A stretch of DNA of 64,000 nt from assembly GCF_014885015.1 (NCBI RefSeq), contig NZ_JABMIJ010000012.1, forward strand, positions 1 through 64,000, given 5' to 3'. Source of the stretch: Spirabiliibacterium falconis. Lineage in GTDB: Bacteria; Pseudomonadota; Gammaproteobacteria; Enterobacterales; Pasteurellaceae. Below the pieces are notes generated by a model that was given only the letters and a program-made list of their open reading frames with translations, did no database searches and had not been told where the DNA came from. A program made the translations under genes and the position numbers. Position 1 is the first letter of the stretch; every line of letters begins with the position of its first letter. Positions 9,533 to 21,771 of this stretch are shown one piece after another.

Positions 9533-10270
9533 ATGACTATCGGGCGTATTCATTCTTTTGAATCTTGTGGCACTGTGGACGGTCCTGGGATTCGCTTTAT
9601 TCTTTTCTTGCAAGGCTGCCTTATGCGTTGCAAATATTGCCACAACCGCGATACGTGGGACCTCGATGGCGGACGCGAAATTACCGTTGAAGAGTTAATG
9701 AAAGAAGTGGTAACGTATCGCCACTTTATGAATGCGTCTGGCGGTGGTGTTACGGCATCTGGCGGCGAAGCCATTTTACAAGCTGCATTTGTACGCGATT
9801 GGTTTCGCGCCTGCAAAGCGCTTGGCATTCATACCTGTTTAGATACTAACGGCTTTGTACGCCGTTATGATGCGGTGATTGACGAATTGTTAGATGTAAC
9901 CGATTTGGTCTTACTGGATTTAAAACAGCTCGATGACACCATTCATCACAACTTGATTGGCGTACCCAATAAACGCACATTAGAATTTGCACGCTATTTG
10001 CAAAAACGCAATCAGAAAACGTGGATTCGTTATGTGGTTGTCCCTGGATACACTGATGATGATCACTCTGTCACCTTATTAGGTGAGTTTATTAAAGACA
10101 TGCAAAATATCGAAAAAGTCGAACTATTACCTTATCATCGCCTTGGTCAACATAAATGGGAGGCTTTGGGTGAAAAATACGAGCTTGAGGATGTTAAACC
10201 GCCAAGCAAAGAAAAAATGGATCATATACAACACATTCTGCAACAATACCACGCTAATGTAACTTACTAA
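9533..10270 (+). CDS. pflA: Pyruvate formate-lyase activating enzyme
   Basis: A radical SAM enzyme that puts the glycyl radical on pyruvate formate-lyase under anaerobic conditions. It has 245 residues, one fewer than E. coli PflA. The cluster motif is CLMRCKYC, preceded by [15 protein letters not shown]. The start is the ATG at 9533 ([13 protein letters not shown], with GGACAG upstream); a longer in-frame extension encodes unrelated residues and includes an uptake signal. No pflB or focA is adjacent, so its substrate must be encoded elsewhere. Confidence 0.95.
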   Translation: MTIGRIHSFESCGTVDGPGIRFILFLQGCLMRCKYCHNRDTWDLDGGREITVEELMKEVVTYRHFMNASGGGVTASGGEAILQAAFVRDWFRACKALGIHTCLDTNGFVRRYDAVIDELLDVTDLVLLDLKQLDDTIHHNLIGVPNKRTLEFARYLQKRNQKTWIRYVVVPGYTDDDHSVTLLGEFIKDMQNIEKVELLPYHRLGQHKWEALGEKYELEDVKPPSKEKMDHIQHILQQYHANVTY

Positions 10271-10273
10271 CAG

Positions 10274-10306
10274 AAAACCGTACTTTTACCATGATAAGTG
10301 CGGTTT
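10274..10306 (+). terminator. pflA terminator, one uptake signal arm mutated
   Basis: AAAACCG(T)ACTT pairs with AAGTGCGGTTTT. One arm reads CCGTACTT instead of CCGCACTT, so only the other is an exact uptake signal. It starts just after the pflA stop. Confidence 0.7.
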
Positions 10307-10354
10307 TGTGCTAAAAAGCTGGAAATCACTGGCTGAAATCGTTACAATCAACGC

Positions 10355-10379
10355 ATTACATTTTTAACAAAAATGTAAT
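10355..10379. promoter_or_regulatory. Perfect 25-bp palindrome upstream of hflK
   Basis: ATTACATTTTT and its exact complement AAAAATGTAAT flank the three bases AAC. It lies 75 bases before the hflK start. It may be an operator; as a terminator it would be weak because both arms are AT-rich. Confidence 0.5.
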
Positions 10380-10453
10380 AAATTAAAACAGTTACTTATT
10401 TTTTGACCGCCGTTAGTGTTCACACTCGGCTTTTAACTGGAGAGAACAACATT

Positions 10454-11743
10454 ATGTCGTGGAATGGTTCAGACAATAACCATCAATCAGATCAAGACCC
10501 ATGGGCTAAACCAGGGCAATCAAGTGGCAAAAAGCCTGAGCCTGAACGTGGCGATGAGCGACCGCAACAAGGGCATTCTCAGCGCACAAACGAACAAGGT
10601 CCACCCGATTTAGAGGCTGTTTTTAACTCCCTATTGAAAAAAATGGGAGGCGGAAAATCAGGTCATAATGGCGGAAATAATAGCTTTTCGGGTCTTGCAA
10701 AACTACTGCCTGTTGTTGGTGTAATAGCTCTCATTGTATGGGCAGTGAGTGGTTTTTATACCATTAAAGAAGCTGAGCGTGGTGTTGTATTGCGTTTTGG
10801 AAAAGTGAATTCCATTGTGCAACCAGGGCTTAACTGGAAACCGACCTTTATTGACCGTGTTCTGCCCGTCAACATTGAGCGCATTAGTGAATTACGTGCT
10901 CAAGGCAGTATGTTGACGCAAGATGAAAATATGGTCGTGGTTGAAATGACAGTACAATATCGTATCAACGATCCTGTTAAATATCTCTTCAGTGTGACCA
11001 ATCCAAACGACAGCCTTTCACAGGCAACAGATAGTGCCTTGCGTTATATTATCGGTCATATGAATATGGACGAAATTCTGACCACAGGCCGCTCTGTGGT
11101 GCGGGAAGACACATGGCGTTATTTAGAAAAAGTGATCAAACCTTATGATATGGGATTAGAAGTGATTGATGTTAACTTCCAATCTGCCCGCCCACCTGAG
11201 CAGGTGAAAGATGCGTTTGATGATGCGATCAAAGCACAAGAAGATGAGCAACGTTTTATTCGTAATGCCGAAGCCTACGCCCGTGAAGTTGAGCCAATTG
11301 CACGTGGTAATGCACAACGCATCGTAGAGCAAGCCACTGCTTATCGTGAGCAAGTGGTACTGGATGCACAAGGGGAAGTGGAACGTTACCAACAATTATT
11401 GCCTGAATATAAAGCAGCACCAGAACTCTTGCGTGAGCGGATGTACATTCAAGCAATGGAAAATATCATGAGCAAAACCCCGAAAGTTATGCTCGATAAT
11501 GCTGCGGGCAACAGCCTCAATATTTTGCCGCTTGAGCAGTTATTAAAAGGTAAAACATCGTCAGCCAATAAATCGGATAATAACGCCAAAGCCGAACATA
11601 AAAGTGCGGTCGGAAAAGCAACTGAAAAAGAGAGTGCTCCTGCGTCACGCTCGAGTAACCCAAGTAATGCAATGGAAAACTACATTGGTTCACAATATGA
11701 TGAACAACTGTTTAACAATAACCGTCAAGGGAGATTTGAATAA
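10454..11743 (+). CDS. hflK: FtsH protease regulator HflK
   Basis: An SPFH/band-7 membrane protein that forms a complex with HflC and restrains the FtsH protease on its periplasmic face. It has 429 residues: a long Gly/Gln-rich cytoplasmic start, one membrane segment near residues 82-100 (LLPVVGVIALIVWAVSGFYT), then the SPFH domain. The ATG at 10454 (MSWNGSDNNHQ) has a GGAGAG site and is preferred to an upstream codon. Its stop overlaps the hflC start. Confidence 0.95.
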   Translation: MSWNGSDNNHQSDQDPWAKPGQSSGKKPEPERGDERPQQGHSQRTNEQGPPDLEAVFNSLLKKMGGGKSGHNGGNNSFSGLAKLLPVVGVIALIVWAVSGFYTIKEAERGVVLRFGKVNSIVQPGLNWKPTFIDRVLPVNIERISELRAQGSMLTQDENMVVVEMTVQYRINDPVKYLFSVTNPNDSLSQATDSALRYIIGHMNMDEILTTGRSVVREDTWRYLEKVIKPYDMGLEVIDVNFQSARPPEQVKDAFDDAIKAQEDEQRFIRNAEAYAREVEPIARGNAQRIVEQATAYREQVVLDAQGEVERYQQLLPEYKAAPELLRERMYIQAMENIMSKTPKVMLDNAAGNSLNILPLEQLLKGKTSSANKSDNNAKAEHKSAVGKATEKESAPASRSSNPSNAMENYIGSQYDEQLFNNNRQGRFE

Positions 11744-12633
11744 TGCGTAAATTTTTATTACCTGTCGTCATTGTTCTCGCTGCGGTTCTTTATTCAAGCC
11801 TCGTGGTTATTAATGAAGGCTCGCGTGGCATTATGTTGCGCTTTAGCAAAGTCCTGCGAGATGATGATAACAAAGTGAAAATCTATCAACCTGGATTACA
11901 CTTTAAAATCCCATTTATTGATAACATTAAAATTTTAGACGCTAAAATCCAAACGCTCGACGGTCAAGCGGATCGTTTCGTGACCGTCGAGAAAAAAGAT
12001 TTATTAGTAGATTCTTACGTGAAATGGCGCATCAGTGATTTTGGGCGTTTTTATACCAGTACTGGCGGTGGCGACTATACCCATGCGGAAAACTTGTTAC
12101 GTCGAAAGGTCAATGATCGCCTACGGAGTGAAATCGGTGCTCGTACTATTAAAGACATTGTGTCAGGTACGCGCGGTGAATTAATGACTGGTGCATTAAA
12201 TGCCCTCAACACGGGTGCTGATAATGCCTCCGATTTAGGGATTGATGTGATTGATGTACGCGTAAAACAAATTAATCTGCCTGAAGAAGTCTCTTCATCT
12301 ATTTATCAGCGTATGCGGGCTGAACGTGATGCAGTAGCGCGTGAGCATCGCTCTCAAGGACGTGAAAAAGCGGCGTTCATTCAAGCTGATGTGGATCGCA
12401 AAGTGACCCTCATTTTGGCAAATGCTAATAAAAAAGCCCAAGATTTACGCGGTAACGGGGATGCTACCGCAGCAAAATTATATGCTGATGCCTTCAGCAA
12501 TGAGCCAGAATTTTATAGCTTTGTACGCAGTATGAAGGCTTATCAGCGTAGCTTTAATGATGAACACAATATGATGATTCTCAAACCTGGCGATGACTTC
12601 TTCCGCTATATGCAATCACCAACGCAAAAATAG
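11743..12633 (+). CDS. hflC: FtsH protease regulator HflC
   Basis: Partner of HflK in the HflKC-FtsH membrane complex. The 296-residue protein has an N-terminal membrane segment (residues 4-22) and an SPFH domain starting near INEGSRGIMLRF. TAATG overlap with hflK indicates coupled translation. A terminator lies 18 bases after the stop. Confidence 0.95.
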   Translation: MRKFLLPVVIVLAAVLYSSLVVINEGSRGIMLRFSKVLRDDDNKVKIYQPGLHFKIPFIDNIKILDAKIQTLDGQADRFVTVEKKDLLVDSYVKWRISDFGRFYTSTGGGDYTHAENLLRRKVNDRLRSEIGARTIKDIVSGTRGELMTGALNALNTGADNASDLGIDVIDVRVKQINLPEEVSSSIYQRMRAERDAVAREHRSQGREKAAFIQADVDRKVTLILANANKKAQDLRGNGDATAAKLYADAFSNEPEFYSFVRSMKAYQRSFNDEHNMMILKPGDDFFRYMQSPTQK

Positions 12634-12650
12634 CGACCGCACTTTTAATG

Positions 12651-12677
12651 ATGCCCCACTGTTTTGGGGCATTTTTA
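12651..12677 (+). terminator. hflKC terminator
   Basis: ATGCCCCA (12651-12658) pairs with TGGGGCAT (12665-12672), followed by a T run. An uptake signal (12634-12643) sits between the hflC stop and this hairpin. Confidence 0.85.
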
Positions 12678-12760
12678 TGGCAAAATCTTGATTGTGGATT
12701 GTAGTTCAGCGTAGAAAATAGTAAAGTAAACAGTTGCGAACTAAACTAGCTAAAAGGTAA

Positions 12761-14065
<1,305 letters not shown>

Positions 14066-14071
14066 GATATC

Positions 14072-14100
14072 AAAAAACCGCTGATTTTCAGCGGTTTTTT
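14072..14100 (+). terminator. purA terminator
   Basis: AAAAAACCGCTGA pairs with TCAGCGGTTTTTT around a TTT loop, starting 6 bases after the purA stop. It is a classical hairpin and not uptake-signal derived. Confidence 0.92.
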
Positions 14101-14128
14101 AAATGAGAATAAATAGCTATAACAGCTC

Positions 14129-14162
14129 ACCATAAGGGGAATTTAATCCCTCCTTATGGTTT

Positions 14163-14165
<3 letters not shown>
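14129..14165. terminator. Hairpin between purA and nanQ
   Basis: ACCATAAGG (14129-14137) pairs with CCTTATGGT (14152-14160). The T run is on the plus strand, so it may back up purA termination. Its position beside the nanQ stop suggests it also protects that minus-strand transcript. Confidence 0.55.
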
Positions 14166-15526
<1,361 letters not shown>

Positions 15527-15876
15527 AACTCTACCTCAACCCTCAGTGAATACTGATGATGACACAGTATAAACATTATTAAAAAGGGATTTCAATAAAT
15601 ATATTGCTACTGTAATACGCCGCACAACGCACGACAACCAGTTCATCTGAAAAATGAGATCTCAAGCAGAATTTTTCTTCTCAACCGCACTTTTACCGCC
15701 CATAACAACTTTAAAAATAAAATAAAGTTTTAATTAAAATATTGATTATTTAACAACAGTATTGCCATTTTACTATATAATATTTTGCTAACAGCACCAT
15801 TTCTTACACTTTTAAATTGACTTTACACCGCACTTTGATAAGATGCTTGCAACTTAAAGCATTCCCTTAATAAACG
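15527..15876. other. 350-base divergent intergenic region
   Basis: It lies between the NanK-like gene and the AGCS symporter and must carry both promoters. It is AT-rich and has two single uptake signals, ACCGCACTT near 15683 and near 15825. I see no convincing CRP, PurR or NanR operator, no RNA gene and no plausible small reading frame. Confidence 0.6.
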
Positions 15877-17307
15877 ATGGATTATATAAAACAATTTTTT
15901 GATTTAGTCGGTGATCTCACATGGGGTTGGGCCCTCATCCCGATGCTAATTATTTTTGGATTACTATTTAGCATTGTGAGTAATTGGGCACAATTTCGCT
16001 ATTTTCCGCGTATGTTCCACTTCCTACGCACTGATACACAGGTTTCTAATAAAAATGCTATCAGCGGTCGCCAAGCACTTCTGCTATCAATAGGTGGTCG
16101 TGTTGGGGGCGGCAATATTGCAGGCGTTGCCGTCGCTATATCCCTTGGCGGACCTGGTGCCGTATTTTGGATGTGGATTGTGGCGATGATTGGTATGGTA
16201 ACCAGTATTATTGAGTGCACCCTCGCTCAATTATACAAACACAAAACGGCAGATGGGCATTTTCGTGGCGGTCCCGCTCGCTTTATTCTCCACGGATTGG
16301 GCGAAAAATACCGCTGGATGGCCGTTGTCTATTCTATTTGCCTCATGCTGTCATTTTCAATCGGCTTTAATGCCTTTCAAGGCAATACTGTAGCTGGTGC
16401 CGCACTCGATAGCCTCGGCATTGAACGCTTATGGACAGGCATTGCGTTAGCTATTATTGGTGGCTTAATTATTTTTGGCGGGATTAAACGCATCTCAAAA
16501 GCGGCTGATGTCATCATTCCTATTATGGCTGTATCCTACTTTATATTAGCCCTTATCGTCATAACCATGAATATCACTGAACTACCTGCAGTGATGATGA
16601 GCATTATTAAGAACGCATTTGGCATCGACTCGGTTGTAGGGGGTGGTATGGGCGTTGCAATCTCGCAGGGTATGCGACGAGGCTTATTCTCCAATGAAGC
16701 TGGTCTCGGCTCTGCACCTAACGTAGCTGCCACAGCCACTGTAAAACACCCTGTTACCCAAGGTATTGCACAATCGCTATCTGTATTTATCGACACAATC
16801 GTAATTTGCAGTTGTACTGCGTTCATTATTCTACTCGGCCCAGTTTATGTACCAGGTGCTGAAATTGATGGCGTAGTGTTAACACAGCAATCGTTAGTTT
16901 ACCATCTTGGTGAATGGTCCAAATATCTCCTCACCGTTGCAATTTTATTATTCTCATTTAGCTCTATTATTTATAATTATTACTTAGGCGAAAATGCCCT
17001 CAGTTTCCTCTTTTTTGGAAAACATGAAAAACGCCCGATTTTCCTACTGCGCATAGCTGTTATTGCCATTCTCTTTCTTGGTGCAACGGCAAAAGGTGCG
17101 ACCGACGTATTTTTCTTTGCTGATCCACTCATGGGATTATTGGCCTTACTTAATTTGCTCGCCCTTATTATGCTCTTTCCTATTGCCTCTCGCTTGCTAC
17201 AAGACTACCGTCAACAACTCAAGCAAGGCGTACAAGAACCTATATTCGATCCAGATAAATTTTCCGATCTCGACATTGACAAAAATGCGTGGAAAAAACA
17301 GTCCTAA
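15877..17307 (+). CDS. Alanine/glycine:cation symporter family protein (AGCS)
   Basis: Sodium-coupled importer of a small neutral amino acid, in the inner membrane. The 476-residue protein has about 11 membrane segments. The family signatures are GGRVGGGNIAGVAVAISLGGPGA in pieces near residues 72-95 and SNEAGLGSAPNVAATA near 271-286. Alanine and glycine are the usual substrates; serine or glutamine are known for some relatives. Its start ATG is preceded by TTCCCTTAATAAACG, with no strong ribosome site. A hairpin terminator follows. Confidence 0.9.
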   Translation: MDYIKQFFDLVGDLTWGWALIPMLIIFGLLFSIVSNWAQFRYFPRMFHFLRTDTQVSNKNAISGRQALLLSIGGRVGGGNIAGVAVAISLGGPGAVFWMWIVAMIGMVTSIIECTLAQLYKHKTADGHFRGGPARFILHGLGEKYRWMAVVYSICLMLSFSIGFNAFQGNTVAGAALDSLGIERLWTGIALAIIGGLIIFGGIKRISKAADVIIPIMAVSYFILALIVITMNITELPAVMMSIIKNAFGIDSVVGGGMGVAISQGMRRGLFSNEAGLGSAPNVAATATVKHPVTQGIAQSLSVFIDTIVICSCTAFIILLGPVYVPGAEIDGVVLTQQSLVYHLGEWSKYLLTVAILLFSFSSIIYNYYLGENALSFLFFGKHEKRPIFLLRIAVIAILFLGATAKGATDVFFFADPLMGLLALLNLLALIMLFPIASRLLQDYRQQLKQGVQEPIFDPDKFSDLDIDKNAWKKQS

Positions 17308-17312
17308 ACGTA

Positions 17313-17336
17313 AAAAGACCGCCAAAGCGGTCTTTT
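17313..17336 (+). terminator. AGCS symporter terminator
   Basis: AAAAGACCGC pairs with GCGGTCTTTT around CAAA, six bases after the stop codon. It sits between this gene and the convergent tRNA-Ile. Confidence 0.92.
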
Positions 17337-17342
17337 CTAAAC

Positions 17343-17419
17343 TGGTGGCCCCAACAGGACTTGAACCTGTGACCAATCGATTATGAGTCGACTGCTCTAA
17401 CCAACTGAGCTATGGGGCC
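17343..17419 (-). tRNA. tRNA-Ile (CAU, lysidine-modified)
   Basis: A 77-base tRNA with anticodon loop CTCATAA. Although the anticodon is CAU, the acceptor stem GGCCCCA and the arm TCGACTCATAATCGA match the E. coli ileX/ileY isoleucine tRNAs whose C34 becomes lysidine, reading AUA. CCA is encoded. Confidence 0.88.
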
Positions 17420-17435
17420 TTGGTGAGAGTTTGCG

Positions 17436-17464
17436 ATTATAGAGCAATGTATCGCCGTTGTCTA
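17436..17464 (-). promoter_or_regulatory. Sigma-70 promoter of tRNA-Ile
   Basis: -10 TATAAT and -35 TAGACA are separated by 17 bases on the minus strand, about 17 bases before the mature tRNA 5' end. Confidence 0.85.
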
Positions 17465-17506
17465 GAAGTGGGCGAATAGTTGTCGAAAAAATAACGTGCT
17501 AAAGTG

Positions 17507-17537
17507 CAAAGTGCGGTCCAAGCCAACCGCACTTTTC
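17507..17537 (-). terminator. rpoD terminator made of paired uptake signals
   Basis: AAAGTGCGGT (17508-17517) pairs with ACCGCACTTT (17526-17535). It lies directly after the rpoD stop on the minus strand. Confidence 0.75.
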
Positions 17538-17544
17538 ATTTCCG

Positions 17545-19401
17545 TTACTCATCTAAGAAACTTTTTAGATTCTCTGAACGGCTTGGATGACGTAATTTAC
17601 GTAATGCTTTTGCTTCAATTTGACGAATTCGCTCACGGGTAACATCAAACTGTTTGCCAACTTCTTCAAGTGTGTGATCCGTATTCATATCAATCCCAAA
17701 ACGCATTCTCAGCACCTTCGCTTCGCGTGGCGTTAAGCCATCAAGCACTTCTTGTGTTGCCATTTTTAGGCTTTCAGCAGTGGCAGAATCCAGTGGTAGT
17801 TCAAGCGTGTTATCCTCAATGAAATCACCTAAATGTGAATCATCGTCATCGCCAATAGGCGTTTCCATTGAAATTGGCTCTTTAGCAATTTTCAATACTT
17901 TTCGGATTTTGTCTTCTGGCATATTCATTCGTTCTGCCAGCTCTTCTGGGGTGGCATCACGTCCCATTTCTTGTAACATTTGGCGGGAGATACGATTAAG
18001 CTTATTAATCGTTTCAATCATATGTACAGGAATACGAATAGTGCGAGCTTGATCGGCAATCGAACGAGTAATCGCTTGACGAATCCACCATGTTGCATAA
18101 GTGGAGAATTTATAACCACGACGATATTCAAATTTATCCACCGCTTTCATCAAGCCAATGTTACCTTCTTGAATTAAATCAAGGAATTGCAAGCCACGAT
18201 TAGTGTATTTTTTCGCAATGGAGATCACAAGACGCAAGTTTGCCTCAATCATTTCTTTTTTCGCACGACGAGCTTTTAACTCTCCTTGCGAAATGCGTTC
18301 GCCAATTTCACGGATTTGTGTAATGGTTAAACTGCTGTCTTTTTCAATTACTTCAAATTCAGCAATAGCGGCTCGAATTTCACTCTCATAATTTCTTAAT
18401 TTATCCGACCATGGTTTGCCTGCATTTAGTGCTTTTTCGAACCACGCATCACTGGTTTCTTTCCCAATAAAGCCTTTTGGAAAATGGCTTTGCGGAACTT
18501 TACTGTAATCATTAACCAAGCGGCGAAGTAGGCGTTCTTGCACCCGAATCCGTTTGAGCATACCACGCATTAATAATACCAAATTATCAAATTGCTTTGG
18601 CACTAAACGAAATTGTTGGAACACGCCTGATAAAATCACAATTTGCTCGCGTGCTTTTTTACTTGTGCGTCCATGTTTGCGAATCGCTTCCAATGTAACA
18701 CTATATTGTTCTTTTAACTCTGTGAATTTTTGACGAGCGAATTCAGGATCGATACTATTATCAGAGTCGTCGCTATCTGCATTATCGTTGCTGTCATCTT
18801 CCTCATCTTCATCAATATCATCAACATCGTCGCTCGTGTCTTCTTCATCTGAAAATTCAGGCTCGAGCTCAGGCGTCTCATCATTGACGACTTCGCTGAG
18901 ATCAACAAAACCTGTAATAATATCCGTTAGGCGCATTGTCCCAGCTTCAACCTGTTCATACTGCTCGAGCAATGAGGTGATCGCTTCTGGGTACTCCGCA
19001 ACCGCACTTTGTACTTCGTTGATACCCTCTTCAATGCGTTTGGCAATATCAATTTCACCTTCACGAGTGAGCAATTCAACACTTCCCATCTCGCGCATAT
19101 ACATACGCACAGGATCGGTGGTTCGCCCCAGTTCTGCCTCAACGCTTGACAGCACTTGCGTTGCCTCTTCAACCGCATCTTCATCTGCAATATTTTCGTT
19201 TAGCATCAAATCATCAGCATCGGGTGCCGTCTCTAGCACTTGAATGCCCATATCATTGATCATTTGAATAATATCTTCGATTTGCTCTGCATCGACTAAT
19301 TCTTCAGGCAAATGGTCATTGACTTCAGAATAGGTTAAATAACCTTGTTCTTTTCCCTGAGCAATGAGTAATTTAAGTTGTGATTTAGAGGTTTGCTCCA
19401 T
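17545..19401 (-). CDS. rpoD: RNA polymerase primary sigma factor (sigma-70)
   Basis: Directs RNA polymerase to housekeeping promoters. The 618 residues include region 1.1 (start to ~80), region 1.2 with [11 protein letters not shown], a non-conserved acidic stretch rich in Asp/Glu near residues 185-220, region 2 ([43 protein letters not shown] in pieces), region 3 and region 4 ([20 protein letters not shown]). The acidic stretch is normal in gammaproteobacterial sigma-70. It is the last gene of rpsU-dnaG-rpoD. Confidence 0.98.
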   Translation of the reverse strand: MEQTSKSQLKLLIAQGKEQGYLTYSEVNDHLPEELVDAEQIEDIIQMINDMGIQVLETAPDADDLMLNENIADEDAVEEATQVLSSVEAELGRTTDPVRMYMREMGSVELLTREGEIDIAKRIEEGINEVQSAVAEYPEAITSLLEQYEQVEAGTMRLTDIITGFVDLSEVVNDETPELEPEFSDEEDTSDDVDDIDEDEEDDSNDNADSDDSDNSIDPEFARQKFTELKEQYSVTLEAIRKHGRTSKKAREQIVILSGVFQQFRLVPKQFDNLVLLMRGMLKRIRVQERLLRRLVNDYSKVPQSHFPKGFIGKETSDAWFEKALNAGKPWSDKLRNYESEIRAAIAEFEVIEKDSSLTITQIREIGERISQGELKARRAKKEMIEANLRLVISIAKKYTNRGLQFLDLIQEGNIGLMKAVDKFEYRRGYKFSTYATWWIRQAITRSIADQARTIRIPVHMIETINKLNRISRQMLQEMGRDATPEELAERMNMPEDKIRKVLKIAKEPISMETPIGDDDDSHLGDFIEDNTLELPLDSATAESLKMATQEVLDGLTPREAKVLRMRFGIDMNTDHTLEEVGKQFDVTRERIRQIEAKALRKLRHPSRSENLKSFLDE

Positions 19402-19478
19402 AAATTTGATATCCGCACTTATTGATAAATGAGTTATATATTAAGGCAAAAGCTAAGTATAACATAGATTTTGCTTTC

Positions 19479-21233
19479 TTACCCAGATGATTTCTGCACG
19501 ATGAGAAGCTGCGCCAATTCGTATTTTTCGTCATCACTTAACGCTGAACTACGATCTTTAGCTATCAGCTCAGCCATGCGTTTATCAATCAATTGGCTAT
19601 AAAGATAATTGAGATTATCTTTAAAAGTAGCTTCAATATTGTCATCACTGATTAAATGATCCCACATCGCCAATATTTCAAGGGCTTTACAGTGTTCTTT
19701 TCCGCGCCAATGCTCTAAAATTTGCCCTGTACTTAGCCCGACATGCTGCTGGCAAAGTTGCGCAAGTTGATATAATAACTGTGCGCCTGTGTCCTCAAGC
19801 GATTTCAACGGCTCAATATCTGGCACAAACGCAATTAATTTCGGGTTTTGCAGCAACAATGCTATCACTAGCCGCATAGGGGTGCGTTTCACACTCGGTT
19901 GCACATATTGACCATCAACCGCACTTTGCTTTTTTGTGATTAATAGAGAATTTAATTGCTCGCGATTGAAAACCCCCATTTTGCTGCCCAACATATCAAG
20001 CACTTGGCTTTGCAGTACTTTACCAGGAATTTTATTGATGATTGGCTCACAAAGTGCCGCCAATTTCGTTTTCCCCTCTTTGGAGCTGAGATCGACTTGC
20101 GAGAGCAGATGATCAAACAAAAAATCAGTAAAACTTTTCGCCTGCTGGACATAGGCTAAAAAAGCCTCTTTGCCTACACTACGAATATAAGAATCAGGAT
20201 CTTCCCCATCAGGCAGAAAGACAAATTTTAACTGTCGCCCATCATGCAAATGCACTAAGGCATTTTCAAGGGCGCGCCACGCGGCATCTCGCCCTGCTCT
20301 ATCTGCATCATAGCAACAAACGATTTGCTCACTTGCACGAAAAAGTTGCTGAATTTGCTCGCCCGTGGTAGCTGTTCCTAGTGCGGCAACCGCATTATCA
20401 ACCCCAAATTGTGCTAATGCTACGACATCCATATACCCTTCAACAACCAGTAAAAAATCCGGATTTTCGTCACACTGCAATGCTTCATAAAGCCCATAAA
20501 GTTCATTTCCTTTATGGTAAATTGCCGTTTCTGGAGAATTCAGATATTTGGGTTTTTCATCGCCTAATACCCGTCCACCAAAGGCAATAACACGACCACG
20601 TTTATCACGAATAGGGAACATTAAGCGATGACGAAAACGATCGTATGTATTTCCGCGATCATTTTGAGACAACATCCCCGTTGCCAATAACTGCTCACGC
20701 TGCTCATGCCCTCTGCCAAATTGCTGAAGCACTGTATTCATCGAATTTGGTACAAAACCAATTTGATAGCGTGCGACCACATCGTCACTTAATCCACGTT
20801 GAGCAACATACGCCATTGCGTCTGCGTGCTGCGTTAGCAACTGAGCGTAAAACGTAGCAATGTCGCCCATTAATTGATGTAAATCACGCCGACGTTGATA
20901 ATTCAAGTGCGGTTTGCCATCCTCTACACGATTTTCCCGTGGCACATCCACGCCCTGAATCGCCGCTAATTCCTCAATGGCTTCTGGAAATTCCAATTTA
21001 TCAAATTCCATCAAAAAGGAAATCGCATTACCATGTGCACCACAACCAAAACAATGATAAAACTGCTTAGCTTGACTCACTGTGAACGACGGCGTTTTTT
21101 CATGGTGAAATGGGCAGCAGGCTTGATAATCACGTCCTGCTTTTTTTAATTTAACCCGAGTGTTGATGAGATCCACAATATCCGTACGGGCGAGCAAATC
21201 ATCAATAAACGCTCTTGGAATAGAACCTTTCAT
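19479..21233 (-). CDS. dnaG: DNA primase
   Basis: Makes RNA primers for replication with DnaB helicase. The protein has 584 residues with the N-terminal CHC2 zinc domain (CPFHHEKTPSF then YHCFGCG), a Toprim core (VVEGYMDVVAL, then CYDADRAGRDAA) and a C-terminal helicase-binding domain. The ATG at 21233 (MKGSIPRAFIDDLL) has a GGGAG site and is the family start; a 14-residue upstream extension is unlikely. A partial terminator separates it from rpsU. Confidence 0.97.
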   Translation of the reverse strand: MKGSIPRAFIDDLLARTDIVDLINTRVKLKKAGRDYQACCPFHHEKTPSFTVSQAKQFYHCFGCGAHGNAISFLMEFDKLEFPEAIEELAAIQGVDVPRENRVEDGKPHLNYQRRRDLHQLMGDIATFYAQLLTQHADAMAYVAQRGLSDDVVARYQIGFVPNSMNTVLQQFGRGHEQREQLLATGMLSQNDRGNTYDRFRHRLMFPIRDKRGRVIAFGGRVLGDEKPKYLNSPETAIYHKGNELYGLYEALQCDENPDFLLVVEGYMDVVALAQFGVDNAVAALGTATTGEQIQQLFRASEQIVCCYDADRAGRDAAWRALENALVHLHDGRQLKFVFLPDGEDPDSYIRSVGKEAFLAYVQQAKSFTDFLFDHLLSQVDLSSKEGKTKLAALCEPIINKIPGKVLQSQVLDMLGSKMGVFNREQLNSLLITKKQSAVDGQYVQPSVKRTPMRLVIALLLQNPKLIAFVPDIEPLKSLEDTGAQLLYQLAQLCQQHVGLSTGQILEHWRGKEHCKALEILAMWDHLISDDNIEATFKDNLNYLYSQLIDKRMAELIAKDRSSALSDDEKYELAQLLIVQKSSG

Positions 21234-21276
21234 TGCAAACTCCCAAATGTGAATCTCAAAAATGATAGCATACAAT

Positions 21277-21307
21277 AAAACCGTGAAGCCTAAGCATTCA
21301 CGGTTTC
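21277..21307 (-). terminator. Internal terminator between rpsU and dnaG
   Basis: AAACCGTGAA (21278-21287) pairs with TTCACGGTTT (21298-21307), with a short T run on the minus strand. E. coli has a partial terminator at the same place that lowers primase relative to S21; a similar role is inferred. Confidence 0.85.
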
Positions 21308-21342
21308 AATACAGCTTGCCGACAAGCGGCACACGCAATAAA

Positions 21343-21570
<228 letters not shown>

Positions 21571-21640
21571 TCAAAGGAATTTTGTTATTTTTCATACACA
21601 TCGCCAACAAATTGACGACAAGACTTGATTAAGGGTTGCA

Positions 21641-21670
21641 ATTTTACTCCAAAATTGCCCGTAAAGTCAA
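21641..21670 (-). promoter_or_regulatory. Sigma-70 promoter of rpsU-dnaG-rpoD
   Basis: -35 TTGACT and -10 TAAAAT are separated by 18 bases on the minus strand, about 83 bases before the rpsU start. Confidence 0.75.
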
Positions 21671-21678
21671 AGCAAAAA

Positions 21679-21731
21679 GGCAAAATTTAGGCAAAATTCC
21701 GTTCATACATAGAGAATACGGCAAAATTTAG
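21679..21731 (+). repeat. Three copies of GGCAAAATT upstream of tsaD
   Basis: GGCAAAATTTAG occurs at 21679-21690 and 21720-21731, and GGCAAAATTCC at 21690-21700. The copies are spaced 11 and 30 bases apart, near multiples of a helical turn. The last copy abuts a TAGAAT hexamer (21734-21739) that may be the tsaD -10. Confidence 0.5.
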
Positions 21732-21771
21732 TGTAGAATAGCACACTATGAAAACTCATTTTGGACAAACT

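Noticed and set aside
17343-17419. Call as tRNA-Met because of the CAU anticodon
   Set aside because: Acceptor and anticodon arms match lysidine-type tRNA-Ile, not Met.
18788-19243. 151-residue Ser-rich frame
   Set aside because: It is the antisense of the acidic region of rpoD; Asp/Glu codons read as Ser in reverse.
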